From Alphaproteobacteria bacterium (lineage in GTDB: Bacteria > Pseudomonadota > Alphaproteobacteria > Micropepsales > Micropepsaceae): a stretch of DNA of 64,000 nucleotides. Numbering within the stretch: position 1 is the stretch's first letter; each line of letters starts with the position of its first letter. A program made the position numbers and the translations under genes. The notes beneath the pieces were generated by a model. That model had not been told where the DNA came from, did no database searches, and saw only the letters and a list, made by a program, of their open reading frames with translations. Below are positions 63,834 through 64,000 of this stretch, piece by piece. Location of the stretch: NCBI GenBank assembly GCA_016125165.1, contig WGMH01000005.1:44733-108732 (forward strand), read 5' to 3'.

Positions 63834-64000
63834 GGGAGGCCCCCCTTCATTCGCAGATGAGCGATCTGCAGATGTTGCAGAGGCTTGCACGCGCGGCTGA
63901 TGGAGTCGACATCCCGGCCATCGGGCGGCCGATGGGCCTTCCGGCACGGAAATGCGGAATGTATCAGCAATTTCAATTGGTCATATGGAGTGCGTGGCGG
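63834..64000. other. Right edge of window, no gene seen
   Basis: 167 nt of upstream region of the secreted protein on the minus strand. The frames here do not resemble a protein family. Confidence 0.4.

Overview
The window is a gene-dense, GC-rich chromosomal segment of an alphaproteobacterium. This rests on gene content and order (mreB-mreC-mreD-mrdA-rodA, BigR/SqrR-type sulfide regulator, class II DAHP synthase, Atm1-type exporter, VapBC, DUF969/DUF979) and on the many ATGA/GTGA gene overlaps. A closer placement (for example a Micropepsales/Rhizomicrobium-like lineage) is only a guess. I see no prophage, insertion sequence, CRISPR array or rRNA operon. Two tRNA genes are present: Val-CAC and Lys-CTT.

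Layout. 0.1-2.2 kb: a persulfide/sulfur-stress module (MBL hydrolase, dithiol ArsR repressor, TauE/SafE exporter). 2.2-2.7 kb: a small coiled-coil protein, an 87-bp tandem repeat and tRNA-Val. 2.7-3.4 kb: gph. 3.5-6.9 kb: surface-glycan genes (acyltransferase, GT2, flippase). 7-10.2 kb: glmU-glmS for UDP-GlcNAc supply. 10.2-10.9 kb: a Phd/VapC toxin-antitoxin pair under a perfect palindrome. 10.9-18.6 kb: housekeeping metabolism (rpiA, gor, class II aroG, SDR, M20 peptidase). 18.8 kb: an orphan RiPP-precursor-like peptide. 19.4-25.3 kb: tRNA-Lys and the cell-shape operon. 25.4-26.9 kb: leuA. 27.3-29.6 kb: an osmoprotectant ABC transporter with a permease/binding-protein fusion. 29.6-32.9 kb: purT and the DUF969/DUF979 membrane pair. 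33.1-38.9 kb: a two-domain cold-shock protein, then a PadR-controlled RND efflux operon. 38.9-44.4 kb: Atm1-type exporter preceded by a 30-residue membrane peptide, a LOG-family protein, RarD and citramalate synthase. 44.5-48.6 kb: two large inverted repeats flanking cysS, then nadE and a small secreted protein. 48.6-53.8 kb: Gfo/Idh/MocA, two MDR oxidoreductases, an APH-fold kinase and an M15 peptidase.

The most interesting region is 53.9-59.7 kb. Two 52-residue peptides, each with a V-W-x-x-P-x-L leader motif like the RRE-recognition motif of lasso-peptide precursors, precede an asparagine-synthetase-like cyclase. A second, clearly paralogous cyclase lies 1.3 kb further on, beyond a convergent secreted beta-helix gene. 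Both cyclases have lost the glutaminase nucleophile (Ser at position 2 where AsnB has Cys) but keep an ATP PP-loop. No RRE/PqqD protein, transglutaminase-like leader peptidase or dedicated exporter is visible anywhere in the window. A third precursor-like peptide with a Y-x-x-P-x-L motif sits 35 kb away. This looks like a lasso-type or lasso-related RiPP system with split parts and duplicated cyclases.

The window ends with a formylglycine-type sulfatase, a GST and a secreted Pro/Gly/Lys-rich protein.
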